From Oscheius sp. JU75 (taxonomy: Eukaryota > Nematoda > Chromadorea > Rhabditida > Rhabditidae), in NCBI GenBank assembly GCA_037178855.1, contig JASJZC010000003.1, positions 1,240,001-1,304,000 on the forward strand: a DNA stretch of 64,000 nt, in the 5' to 3' direction. Within the stretch, counting starts at the first letter, position 1. Each line of letters starts with the position of its first letter. Below are positions 11,201-22,530 of the stretch, piece by piece. A program made the translations under genes and the position numbers. The notes below the pieces were generated by a model. That model had not been told where the DNA came from. It saw nothing but the letters and a program-made list of their open reading frames with translations, and made no database searches.

Positions 11201-14200
11201 TTCCAGCAAGCGATCGGATTTCCAGAATACTAAAAATAACGAGCTTAGGCGCTTTGAAAAACTACTTACGCTGATGTTAAGCGGGTTCTGGAGAACATTT
11301 TCGCCTGGGTTCACGTTGCAGTTGTTCGCATTGTCGCAGACACAGGCTTCAACTTCACGATCAGCAGGAATTCTTCGGCAGCCATTGTCAACGTTGAGAG
11401 TCTCAGCTTGCTTCTCTTTGAGGCAGAAGTAGGCCTTGTACTTCTTGTTGTTGACGTAAGTGTAAATGGAGGCGCACTTGCCATCGCACAGAGACTGAAA
11501 TTTTTTTTCAAAATTAGAAAATAGTAACAGTACATCGACTCCCATGCTCTGATTGGTAGCCCCGTTCCAAACTCCAACGTAACAAGTGATTCTACGGCCA
11601 GGATATCTGTTGTAGTTGGGATCGATGCAAGCGTCAGAATCGCAACAGCATCCGGTTATTCCCGGTTCAGGTGAACCGCAGGTGTTGGTCAAATCTGAAA
11701 AACTTGTATAAAAAGCACAGTGGAGAGCTTACTGAACTGGGAGCAGACAGTGGCTGGGTCGCAAGTGTAGAGGCTGAGAGAGTGGGGAGTTCCATTGATG
11801 GTTGTGTTCATCTGGATAGAAGCACAAACACCATTGCAAACCTGCCAGCGTCCAGGAGAAATGTCTTGGCCGTTGAGACGAAGACCGTTCCAGCAAGAAA
11901 TTGGGAACTCGGTGTTGGGGTTAGGGGTAGGAATGCTGGTGATGTTGTGGCGACGAGTGTTACAGTAGCTATAGTTGTCACAGCAGCAGGCTCTAACTTC
12001 ACGGTCTCCAGGAATATTGGTACAGTCGTCATAGAGATTGAGTCCACGGCAGACAGCGCTGTCGACACAAGCGAAGATAGAGACGTTGTAACCAGCAAGA
12101 TTTCCATTGAGCGAGCCACACTTTCCACTGCAAGCAACAGCAGCTCCCGTGCTAACGTTGGCCATGTCGGATTGTATTCCAGCGTAGCAGTAGAGCTGTC
12201 CAGGTCTCTTGGGTGGCATTCTGGTGGGATCAAGACATCCATTGCTATCACAACAACATCCCATGAGTCCATCCTCGACGGTTGCACAGCTATTGGTAAG
12301 GTTGAGACCACGGCAGACGGTAGTAGGATCGCAAGTGTAGAGCTCGGCAGTGACACTGGTTCCGTTGGCGAAGGTAGAGTTCATGCTGAGGAGAGCACAG
12401 TCTCCGTTGCAAGACATCCAACCTCCATCGGACACTCTCATTCCGTTGACAAAGACTCCGGAGTAGCAGGAAACTGGGTACTCGGGAGGACTGACCGGTC
12501 TGGTGGTGTTAATAGCCTAAAAACAAGATGTTAGCTCACATGAATGCCTGACACTTACGGGATCTCTGACGTTACAGTTGTCTCCGAGGTCGCAGCAATA
12601 GGCAGTGATAAAGCGATCTCCAGGAAGCTGTTTCTGGTCGTTGTTAAGCTCAAGAGATTTGCAGAGGTTCATCGGAGCACAGAAGTAGGTGGAAACGTTG
12701 TAGGCACCAACGAGGCCGTGAATGTTACCGCACATTCCATCACAGAAGGTTTCTGCTCCCACATCGATGTTGGTTTTAAGTCCCCGGACGGACTTGACTC
12801 CGACGTAGCACTTCAGAGGCGGTCCCGGTTTCTTGGCAGGGTAACGAGTGGGATCAAGGCAGGCATCGGTCTCACAACAGCAGCCACTGATTCCTGGCTC
12901 AACCTGGTGACATCTGTTGAAAACGTCTGTAAGCACAAACTAACAAAAGTTAGCTGTAAATCATACTCAATTGGTGACACACCGCAGCGGGATCGCAAGT
13001 GTACCAATCGGCTTGCATGTTGGCTCCGTTCACAGTGGTGTTGAAAGAAACGAGAGCGCAGTCTCCCATACAAGTTTGCCAACTGAAAAACGGAGTCAAA
13101 ATTTTTAACTCGTCTTACCCAGCGATGGAAATTCCTTTGTTGTTCAAGTAGATTCCCTGGAAGCAGACAATGGGAAAGTCGTGTTCACGCGAAGCTGGAG
13201 GAGGAACGTGATATCCAAAGATGTTACAGTTGTCAGCATTGTCACAACAACATCCAGTGATAGCACGATCAGCCTGGATTGTCTGACAATTGTCATAAAG
13301 ACTAAGCTGGCTGCAGATTTGTTTGGGAACACAAGAGAAGACAGTGAAGTTGACACCATTAACCATAGATGAAAGAGAGGCACAGGATCCATCGCAGGAT
13401 TGTTCAGCTCCAGCAGACAAGTTGTTGTATCCGGAGACGACTCCGTTGTAGCAAGTAAGAGGACGTCCTCTGGGGAACTTGGGAGGGTTCTTGGTGGGAT
13501 CAATGCATGCGGAATCGGAACAACAGCATCCTTCCACTCCAGGTTCGAGTTGGTGGCATCTGTTGGTCATGTTGAGAGAAGTACAGATGGTGGTCGGGTC
13601 ACAAGTGTACATACTGGCGGTCATGTACTGTCCATTAAAACTGGAGTTGATGGACAGAACCATACAGTTTCCCATACACGTACTCCATCTGGAACGTTGA
13701 CTGTGACGAGACACTCAATGCACACTTACCCAGATCCTGCGGTCCAGTTCTGGTCATTGATGTTAAGTCCAGAGTAGCATGCGATAGGAGTCTCAGGAGG
13801 GCTAACCGGAATAGCAGTGGTCAAGTTGGCTCCAAGAGCGTTACATCCGTCAGAGCTGTCACAGCAGCATCCAGTCAAAGCACGGTCCAGTTGAAGGACA
13901 TCACAGGCGTTGTCAAGGGCCACAGCGCTATAAATTGTCTTTGAACAAGCACATATTTCTAGTAATTAGTTTCGCATTATTGAAAAAGAACGGCTTTGCT
14001 CACCTGCAGAAGGAGTTGGGAACACAGAGGTAGGTAGAGAATGGGGTGTTTCCGATATTGGTGGTGATGTTGGCACATTTTCCGTTACACTGAACCATAG
14101 TCCCGGCGAAGACCATTGGGCTGTTGACTCCAACGTAGCAGTTGAGGTTTCTGTCAGGACTGCGGTTGAAGTTAGGATCAATACAGGCGTCAGAGTCGCA

Positions 14201-16562
14201 ACAGCAAGAATAGACGGTTCCGTCGACGGATCCACAGCCGTTTCTGAGGCCCATGGCGTTGCAAGACGCTGAAGAGTCGCAAGTGTAGAGGGTGGTTGGC
14301 TGAACTGATCCGTTGAGCTTGGCTCCCATAGTCATCGAGACACAGTTTCCGTTGCAGACTCTGTAGTCGGGGTTTCCTTCAGCAACACCGTTGATGTGGA
14401 TGGCTTCGTAGCAGATAATCGGAGGCTCCCTGCGGACTGGCGTAGATGTGACGTTGGGAAGAAGGTTGGTGGGCAGATTGCAGTTGTATCCTTCAGCACA
14501 GCAGCATCCGGTCAAAGGAGTGTTGGCATTGGGGATGGTCTGACAGTTCTGATCTCCTCCCATTCCAAGGGCTAGAGAACGGCACACTCGGACTGGAGCG
14601 CACCAGTATGTAGTGACATTCTTATTGTTGACAATGGTGGACAAGCTAGCACACCATCCGTCGCAAAGAGTCTCTCCTCCGTTGAGGTAATTGTCTTCCT
14701 TGATGTAGATTCCAGTGTAGCAGTTGGTGGATGTACGAGCAACTCTGTTTGGGTCAAAGCAAGTGTCATCGTCGCAACAGCAAGTAGTAACTCCGGTCCC
14801 GTCGATCGTGGTACAGCCATTGGTAATTCCAGCAGCTTTGCACATAGTGGCGGGGTCACAAGTGTAGATGGTGGTGTTGTGCTGCGTACCGTAGACGACC
14901 GTAGAGAAGAAAGCCATAGCGCATTCTCCATTACACATGGAGTAAGATCCGGTAGTCATCGGGACTCCGTTGAGGTGGATGTTTCCGTAGCAGAGGATGG
15001 GATAGTTGGTGGTAGGAATGACAGAGACATTGTAACTGATCTGGCTGAGATCGTAGGGACTGATGTTACAGTTGTCTTTAGAGCTGCAGCAAGTAACAGT
15101 GGTCTCCTCTTCCATTGGAGGGTTGTAGCTTTGATCACCATTTTCGATACCAAATCCTTGACAAATCTGAAACTTCACGCTCATTTATTCTATTTGCAAG
15201 TCTTACCGAGTAGGGGAAGCAACCCATGTACTTGACGATAATCTGGCTGTTTACATCTCCAACAAAAACATCAATACGTCCGCATTTTTCAGAACAAAAC
15301 ATTTCAGCTCCAAAACTGTACCTAGTAGATGGAACGTAGATACCGGTGTAGCACTAAATTTTTCATGTTTTGAAAGTCGAAAGTTTAAACTTTAAGCTGC
15401 TTGGTGGGGAAGACTGGTGGCTGCTGAGTGGGGTCGATACAGTTGTTGGTATTACAGCAACATCCGCGAAGAAGTGAGTCTGTAGCATTCAGAACCAAGT
15501 TTCCACATGCGTTGTTCAGGTTGACGGCGTCACAGACGGCAACAGGGTCACAAGTGTACAGGTCGAGAAGACGGACTTGCCTGCTTCTTCCAGACTGGAA
15601 ATGTATTTGTGTTTTCATCTTAAAAATCTCCTTACTCCAACGTAAGTCTTGAGAGAGACCGAGCTGCAACTTCCGGAGCAAGGGAGACTGAGGAAGTTTC
15701 CAAGATTTCCATAGTCCAGCTGAGCTCCCTGGTTACAGGTGATGTTGTTGTTTCCTTGAGTGACAGTTTGAGGCACGTAGATGTTCGGATTTGTAACAAT
15801 GCCGGTACAGTCAGCTTGAGTGCAACAAGTCATTTGAACATTGTCTGCAATTACAGTCCCTGTGCCGTCCATATCCCCAATAGCTGCTAGACACACATTT
15901 ATAGTTGTGCAAAGGTACATTTCTAGCATGGTATTTCCAATAACTCCACTGAGAAAAGCGCATGCTTCACCAGCAGTACAAGTGGTAGTAACTCCGGTGT
16001 TAAGAACGACATTAGTCCCGTTATTGGCATAGTAGCCAGCATAACAGATAGGCTGGGTTCTGGAAGTTTATCTTAGCGTTAGTCATTTGATTGGCGCCAC
16101 TGTCTCTCTAGGAAGTACTATTACTACTTCCAAAGTGGCAGACAGTGAGGAAGAGATTATTCGTCGTGGCAAATCAACTCACGTAGGATCCGAAGCTGTT
16201 GAAATGGGTTTCAAATTTTCTTCAGCAATCCAATCGGAACAAAAGTTATCACCACAGAGACATGAAGTATCCCATTCGGTTGCAGAACACGCGCTACGTC
16301 CTTCAGTTTGGAACCTCCAGATTGAGACCTGAAAAATTTTTAAGCTCCGTTTTTTTACCGTTCAAACCTCGTTTTCTTGACAAGAGAGCATAATGAAGTT
16401 TTTGCTTGCTGTGGAAAGTACAACTCGAGAGCACATTCCAGAGCATGGCTGAGATTTCAGAGACTTTGAGGTAATGATTCCGTCCTCGAGAACCACATTT
16501 CCAACATTGCAAACGAGAGCAAAACCTGTAGCCACTAGGGCTAGAAGAACACTCAAGCGCAT
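5225..16562 (-). CDS. Giant secreted ET-module protein, probably GPI-anchored
   Basis: About 28 exons, about 2,900 residues and about 29 cysteine-rich modules. The start ATG (16560-16562) directly follows TTTCAG, a likely spliced-leader acceptor, and opens a signal peptide MRLSVLLALVATGFA. Modules are about 90-100 residues and follow C-x(13-20)-C-x2-G-x-C-A/G-S ... TCD-x3-C ... C ... CCC-x4-C, usually 10 Cys. They alternate between type A (LYTCDP...CCCD..ACIDP) and type B (CYVG/CYAG...CCCD...NCN); some type B modules have CVC for CCC. The last exon (5225-5530) ends in a Ser/Thr/Lys-rich stretch and the hydrophobic tail FALAVSLMILRQ with no charged end, a GPI-signal layout. Introns recur at homologous points in repeated modules (after CSQL, after GVD/GAD, between module pairs). 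The family is the nematode ET module (Pfam ET, function unknown). I infer an extracellular matrix-like or surface role. Joining the 5.2-7.3 and 8.8-16.6 kb parts into one gene rests on a phase-0 junction inside module 24 (8849 to 7304) that restores a normal module. Confidence 0.88.
6535..6915 (-). repeat. Patch nearly identical to 10720-11100 (modules 25-26 versus 17-18)
   Basis: Over about 350 bp the two copies differ at only scattered bases, while flanking paired modules (19/27 and 16/24) differ clearly. The similarity fades within module 25 past about 6915 (11095 in the other copy). Suggests recent gene conversion or a late duplication. Confidence 0.8.
7409..7799. mobile_element. MITE-like element in the ET intron
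   Basis: The ends GTGAAAAGTGGTATATTTAA (7409 onward) and its imperfect reverse complement ending at 7799 form terminal inverted repeats of about 35-40 bp around a 390-bp unit with no coding capacity. I could not define a target-site duplication. Confidence 0.7.
7972..8132. repeat. Imperfect inverted repeat in the ET intron
   Basis: CAATTCTACTCTGAATTAGT at about 7972 pairs imperfectly with the segment ending near 8132, and ACCAAGAAAAAT near 8020 pairs with TTTCTTGGTAAT near 8085. A small hairpin-type repeat. Confidence 0.55.
8440..8625 (-). repeat. Dispersed repeat, diverged copy of the one at 17.3 kb
   Basis: Read on the minus strand it contains GTCCGCCGTCCT...CGCGATTT followed by AAGTAACTTCTGAATAGTGTG. 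The same two blocks occur in the same order at about 17297-17375 on the plus strand, here separated by about 90 extra bases. Confidence 0.6.
9595..11800 (-). repeat. Higher-order repeat unit 1 in the ET gene (modules 15-21)
   Basis: Modules 15-21 match modules 23-29 one for one: the GVWNGATNQSMG, CWNGLYINGN, NLNCYAGIVTPWSS, GAWNAATNGSVGDY and CWSGTYVNGN types appear in the same order. Intron positions match as well. Module 22 (about 9295-9570) is the hinge between the units. Confidence 0.85.
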
Positions 16563-16580
16563 CTGAAATGGTGACAAAAT
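16563..16580 (-). promoter_or_regulatory. Probable trans-splice acceptor of the ET-module gene
   Basis: On the minus strand a pyrimidine-rich stretch ending CATTTCAG abuts the ATG. No upstream exon is needed, since a signal peptide begins at once. This is the usual look of a nematode spliced-leader site. Confidence 0.6.
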
Positions 16581-17162
16581 CAATCGTAGAACCGTAAATA
16601 AGAAGGATTAATGGAGCAAGTGGTGAAAGCCTCTGAAGCTGATAACAGCATGCTCAGATAATCCATAGATATGAGCTGGTCAAGATGAAGATGAAAAGTT
16701 CAGATAGTAACTAATCTTCTGCTCATTTTGTGCAATAAAAATGTAATAAAATTGACTCTTCTTCGTTCTACGCGTTTAATTTCCAGTAAAAATAGACTGG
16801 TTCAAAAACAATACCGTTGAAGCACACATTTAACAAATTTAAACTGACTAATTATCTGTCCTCTTGGCTTAAATACATCTACGGTTTTTTCTTCCTAAGA
16901 CTGTATAGTTACGCTGTGTTCTTTACTCTTTGAAAATTTTTGATAGCCGCGACTTTACAAGATAGCGAAGTGACTCGTACAAGCAAATCATACCTTAAAC
17001 CATACAAGTGCAAGAACAACATACCTTAAGTAAAATATTCTTTAAGGCAGGTACATTACTGTATAAAACTCAGTTTATTTTTAACTTTCCATACATCCGG
17101 TTTTTAAAACTACAGTTTAAACGCCACATTGTTTGGACGAAATGTTGCGAAACTTTTACGAG

Positions 17163-17230
17163 ACTGTTTTGGAAAACACTTTTGCTACTGTTTACTAACA
17201 AAAACAGTGCAAAAGTGTTTTCCAAAACAG
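17163..17230. repeat. Near-perfect 68-nt hairpin
   Basis: CTGTTTTGGAAAACACTTTT opens a 22-nt arm (17163-17184) whose exact reverse complement lies at 17209-17230. The stem continues inward with one bulge (TACTGTTT / AAACAGT) to a short loop. Size and pairing resemble a small-RNA precursor or tiny fold-back element. Confidence 0.75.
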
Positions 17231-17274
17231 AAGCAAACTTTCAAACCAATAGATAAAAAATTCAAAAAGTTATG

Positions 17275-17545
17275 GAAAGTTCCCTGTTTCGAAAATGTCC
17301 GCCGTCCTGGTTGTACGCGATTTACGGGCTCATTTTTTGGAGTACTTTTGAGCACTCGTAACTTCTGAATAGTAAGAGGTACTGCTTTAAAACTTTTTAA
17401 ACGTAAGAAGGGTCTACTTTACAATATGAATCTGTAGTATCAGATCGCAAAATTTTTTTTCTTGCACTCGTACCGACGCCGCAAAACTGACATTTTGGCG
17501 AAAACAATAATTGTAACCATACGGTTAGTGTTTCTTAGTGTCTCC
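17275..17545 (+). repeat. Dispersed repeat, relatives at 8.5 kb (inverted) and 26.7 kb
   Basis: The left half matches 8440-8625 on the opposite strand. The right half (17462-17545: CACTCGTACCGACGCCGC to GTGTTTCTTAGTGTCTCC) matches 26694-26769 in the same orientation with few changes. Confidence 0.65.
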
Positions 17546-17579
17546 GCCGTCTGTCGGTGGCGCCACCGACAGACGGCGG
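17544..17579. repeat. 36-bp perfect palindrome
   Basis: An 18-bp arm, CCGCCGTCTGTCGGTGGC, is followed at once by its exact reverse complement, with no loop base. It sits exactly where the 26.7-kb repeat copy diverges. Confidence 0.9.
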
Positions 17580-18204
17580 TGCCGGCTGGTTTGTATTAAA
17601 ATAAACTACGATATCCACTGTATGCTCAGTGTGCTGGACGTAGTCTTCTAGAAGACGCGGCGCTCCGCAACATTAGCCCAGACAGTCAGATCCATTGGCT
17701 TGACCACGATCAGGGCTGTCTCAGTAAGTCCTAACGAGCAGTTTCCTTTGGGAAGTAGGTGAGTGAAAGCAGTTGAAAGTTCCTAGGCTAGAAAAGTAGT
17801 TGGTTAAAAAAGAGCGTGTCATCCTCGTCGCTATAGAGTCCCGAAAAACGACGACAATGGCTTCGGCAGTAGCAGACGCTAATTAGTAAGTCTGAGACGA
17901 TGATCATTACAATGCTTCTCTCAAGTATCCTCTCTGTTTCGAGCCTGTTTTCTCTGTTAATCGCAAGTTGTCTGTCTAGGTAAAGAGTTATACACTACAC
18001 AGAGAGACAGAGAAACAGAGGGACAGAGTGGGTAAAATCTGCATGTCCTTTGAACCAGCACCTAATTTTTTTGTGGCTCACTCTTTCCAAGCGAACGTGA
18101 CATTTCTATCTGATGACGTCCCCACAAACTGGATTGGTGAATAAGTCAGACTCTTCGTGACCCATCCGTATGCTGTTTTTAGAATCTACTGGGTGGTCAC
18201 GGCC

Positions 18205-18305
18205 ACCAATATCTCTCTATCTCTCCGTGTCTCTCTTCTCTCTGTCCCTCTATCTCCCTGTCTCTCAGTCTCTCTGTCTTTCTCTGTCACTCTGCCGTCT
18301 CTGTT
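18205..18305. repeat. CTCTGTCTC-type low-complexity tract
   Basis: Degenerate runs of CTCT, CTGTCTCT and CTCCCTGTCTCT, not a clean microsatellite. The same kind of tract recurs dozens of times in the window in both orientations. Confidence 0.8.
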
Positions 18306-19298
18306 TCCTAACCCAAATGCCAACTTTTCTGGTCGACTACCTCCAAGTCCCAGGAAACCCAAAACGTTCTCTGAACTTCTCCGCTTGTTCTTTCTTGGTT
18401 AAAGGATTTTGACTTTTAGAACTTTAATCACCACCCCCATACCCAGGTGAAAACACTCTGAGGAAGCTGTAGAATAATATAGAGGGTGGGTAAGATCCAA
18501 ATTCTTCCGGGTCAGCCAGAGACTCCTGAAATGCTAATAAGTTAACCCACCCGTGATTTAGAGTACGAGCACAGCATTCCAGCTTCCGCATCAAGAAAGG
18601 GAGGTGGCTCTAGGTCACCCGCTCTTTTTGCACCCCTTGTTTGGCTTCTTATTCCTTTGCAATAGCATTCCCTTTTCCTAGTTCTAATTGTAAGCAATAC
18701 AATTGTTTGCGAATTTCTCTAGAATCGAAAGCTTTAGATTTTCCTCTATGTTGTCTGGTAGACCATCCAGAAAACTACCAAAGTTTTTTTTCCGACATAC
18801 AACATTACTGTCGTTCTTGCATTTTTCAGCATTTAGAAGTTCTGCAAAATTGTAACTCACACCAATATCTACTTTACAGAACATTACAGAAATGAAAATC
18901 TTGAACTCCTTACAGACGTCTCAATGGGATTTTCTATCCAAAATGATCAGTGAAAGACATTGTAGCAGCTTTTGGAGAGCAGGACATAGTGCATGCCTTT
19001 CTGTTGACGTTTTGGACAAAACATGCAGATAGTGATGGTCTCGGGGAAATGCTTTCGCGGGGAAATGTTTCGGAGTAGTAAGTGCAAAGAGACCAATATC
19101 CCTGAACATTTCTCTGTCTCCGTCTCTCTCTCTCTCTCTAAGATTATCAGTTCCGGAAGTGTAGGAGAAGGTGGCTGCCCTGCGGGAATTATTTATTGCC
19201 AACAAATCTCTTAACGATAAACATGTTGACTTCTAAACGGATTCGTTAGAAACGAATCACCAGAGTTCTCCCGCTTGACTACCAGATCATGCTACTGT

Positions 19299-19425
19299 AA
19301 CCAGTCTCTCTCTCTCTTTGCCCACCTGTCTGTCTCTATGTCCCTCAGTCTCTCTACCTTGCTATCTCGCGGTCTCATTGCCTCTCTGTTTTTTTTCTCT
19401 ATCTCTCTGTAGAGAGACAGAGAGA
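19299..19425. repeat. CTCTGTCTC low complexity ending in an inverted run
   Basis: A pyrimidine run switches to its complement within the tract (CTCTCTGTAGAGAGACAGAGAG near 19400), so the junction can fold back. Confidence 0.7.
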
Positions 19426-22400
19426 CCTCTTTCTCTTCCCGCCTCTGGATTACTGTAACTCAATACGGGTGACTTGCAACCCAGTACTTCGGATCAGTAC
19501 ACATTGCCCATGCTAATGCCTTCCTACTCGTAAATCGGAAGTGGAGGTGTCTCCGGACCGGCTGCCAGACTCTTGACGTGACCTATGAACGTGCGCGGAG
19601 CATGTGAGTTTGATGAGGTGGCCAGAGACCTCGTGATGACCGTTAGTATATGTTGCATGGCTAGAGCGGAAGATGCGGAATAGTGGAAAAGGTCACAGCT
19701 GACACGTAGTGAATGTATTCAACAGATTTGGAAGAACGTGAATACTGTAGAGTGTGTAGACTGTCACTGTCTCTCCGTCACTTGATGTCCAACCCATCCA
19801 GGTCAGGGCTGTAAAACTTTTGCTGCGAACTTACAAATTAGAGTAGTAGTTACAGTACAGCCACATAGAGTTTCCCAGAAAACAACAAAAGTTTTGCTAC
19901 AGATAAAGTTACACTTCAAAACGTTTTTGAGGCTTGGAGGAAACTACGAAAAGCGCGCAAACGATAGAACTGTATTGTGATACTTTCTGGTTCCATATAA
20001 ACAGAATCCTCTCGTCTTCGTCCCCAACAGTTTTAAATGAATGATTGCTCTAGTTCAGAGTCTGTACTCTTTGTTCTTTGCTGTCTAGAACTCACTAGTT
20101 GTTTACGGGTCTTTTGCTTTGTGTCCCTTCTGTGTGATCAAAACTCAAGATCCCAGCTTCCGCTATGCATCTCTCTGTTGTCTCTCTGTCTCTCTGTGAT
20201 CGTGTCTCTTCATCCTACTAGAAGAGAGCCAGCCTTGAACTGTATTATTGGACATACTGTCTCACTAAAATCCATGGCTCTCACTCAGACAGAAAACTTT
20301 TCGTTCGTTGTCCCCCTTGCCTCTTTCACAGCTCTCGGTTCTCTTGACGGTTCAGTATAGGAAGTCCCGTACTCTCGTATTCCGTAAGCTGTCTTCCCTC
20401 GTCTTTTGGACAAGCCCGTGACTTTTAGACGCGACACAGAAACTCTCTATGCCCAGACGATACCCTTGGCTAGGGAGTTCCCTACTCCCATTAACTGCCC
20501 TATTGCATTCCTTCTTCTCTACACTCGACGCGCACAAGTGGCTAAATCATCTTCGAGCTTTATTATTGCGTTTTATATGAGTAAAGTTTCTATTTTTTTT
20601 CTCCTGTCTCTCAGTCTCAAAGACTCTAGTCTCTAGCACACTTCAATGAATTCGCAATTTACTGAACTATTTTCTCTACTTCAGGGATCAGTAATCTGCG
20701 GGGATAATTGGATCAAAATGAAGGTCAGACAGGGAGAGATAGAGAGACAGAAGAACAGAGAGAAAGAGAGACAGAGCTCTTTTCTGTTCTCTCTAATCCG
20801 GATCTTTGACTTTCACACCCATCAACAATGTATTAATACGGAGGATAAAAGCACTTTCGACGTCACTCTCCAATAGACTCCCACTGGAACTATTTTTTCT
20901 CTCAAGCCTGTGCTTGTGCTCGCGATCATCCTCGAGGATAGCTAGCAGCTTTAGCTGCTTTCTGATTCCTTGACTGTTGTTAACACATCATTTTGTGACT
21001 GTTTGAGGCATTCTTTTGGGAGCGAAGCTCCTAAATGAACTCATCAGCCCACCCACCTTCTTTTACTTCCTTAGTTCCTTCGCAATTATCCGTGTCCCTC
21101 GGAAATTAGTTCATTTTTGAACTGCCGCTTATTGTTTTGAAGGTAATGGTACCCTACCCGCGACCCCCGCTTGCTATTAAAGGACGTCTCTGTCTCTGTC
21201 TGCCAAAGGAAGAATAGACTCTAACCTAATTCCTCTCGTTCCAGCATAATTAAGGCGCAACTTCTAGTCTAAGCACTTCCTTCTCCTAACAAAGATCCTC
21301 AAATTTTCCTTGTTTCGTGTATCCATGTACAGTAATTACGCATACCCTGACGTCAAATACTTGAGGGAGGTGGGTAATCCTATCCGTACATCAATAAGGT
21401 TGCAGCGATTTCTTTGTTGTATCGGGATGACGGAGATCATAAGCTTTCTTGGGATAAGTTCCTTCCATATAAGAAAAAAATAGTCGCCACTTAGTTAAAT
21501 ATTGTTTCTCTAAACCTGCCTGCAGATACCCTTACAGTATCCCCGATAATCCCTATTGCACAGCTCCTCCTGCAGCGAGAACCCAAGTAGCTCTTAAAGG
21601 GCATTGGAAATTGTCCATCCAATGCCAGATTTTTGTTTATTCCGAACATACAAACAAAGATTCTACTTTGGAGCTTCCTATTAGTTTATGCGTATTACTG
21701 TCTCTTTCACGGTTGTTGCATGTTTCACGGCCTTGGTGCCCTTTTCGTACTGTCGAACGTGACAACAGTTCACATTTTTCTCTATGTTACGTGTCTGAAA
21801 CTTGTACAAGCAGCGGTATCGAGCGAAACGAGCTGTTCTCAAGCTGACGAGTCTGAACATCATCTTTTCTTATACCAATTCCTTCTTTCTCTCCTTTCCA
21901 CTGAACTCTCTTCTCTCACGTCTTTTCTGATTCACTCTTACTGGAAAACACAGCAAACTTTTAGTCACTAGATCTCGTGACATTTCTTTGATCAACTTCT
22001 TATATGATCTCCCAGTCCCAGAGATATTCTGTGGTCCTAGCGGACCCCGACTTAGTGTTTTGAACCTACTCTTAGCCTCAAAATATCCCTCTCTCTCCTA
22101 GCCCATGTACCCCTACCTACTTAAGTAGTAATTTGATGTTTCTTACTTTCTAACGGAGGTGTTGTGTCTGTTCTCTCTGTCTTTCTGTCTCTCTGTCTCA
22201 CTGATTGACATCACTCTCTAGACCTTCATTGTCTGAATTCAATGAAAAGTGTCCTTTTCCCAACCTAGTTATAGCCTGAGACTGCAGCTGCAGATCCTAT
22301 CTCCGCAAATTTTGAATGTAACCCTACAGTTGCGGACAGAGGGACAGAGAGAGGTCAAATTTCTCCGGAACACCGCGTCGTCTCTAATGAATCAGTGTAC

Positions 22401-22530
22401 CTCATCATACTTGTTATTTTTGTCAATGTTTTCCCGCCTACTCTCTTCAATTAACGGCTCATTTTCTTGTCCTTGCTTTCTCGTGTTTCTTTCATGGACT
22501 GATCCAAATATTTATTTTGTAGGAATAGTC

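Larger units (their letters stand above)
16583..22530. other. Six-kilobase gene-poor, repeat-rich stretch
   Basis: No exon with convincing protein character was found. The stretch holds hairpins (17163-17230, 17544-17579), a dispersed repeat (17275-17545) and many CTCTGTCTC/GAGACAGAG tracts (near 17998, 18210, 19100, 19310, 20170, 20740, 22170). Short open frames here look like chance. Confidence 0.6.

Noticed and set aside
11671-12534. Long plus-strand open frame (287 codons) within the ET-module region
   Set aside because: It is the antisense of well-supported ET modules; it has Val/Ser-rich, domain-free sequence and no start context. Similar antisense frames at 13400-13777 and 14879-15235 were dropped for the same reason.
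19299-19425. CRISPR-like or satellite array in the CTCTGTCTC tracts
   Set aside because: No fixed repeat length or unique spacers; simple low complexity in a eukaryotic genome.
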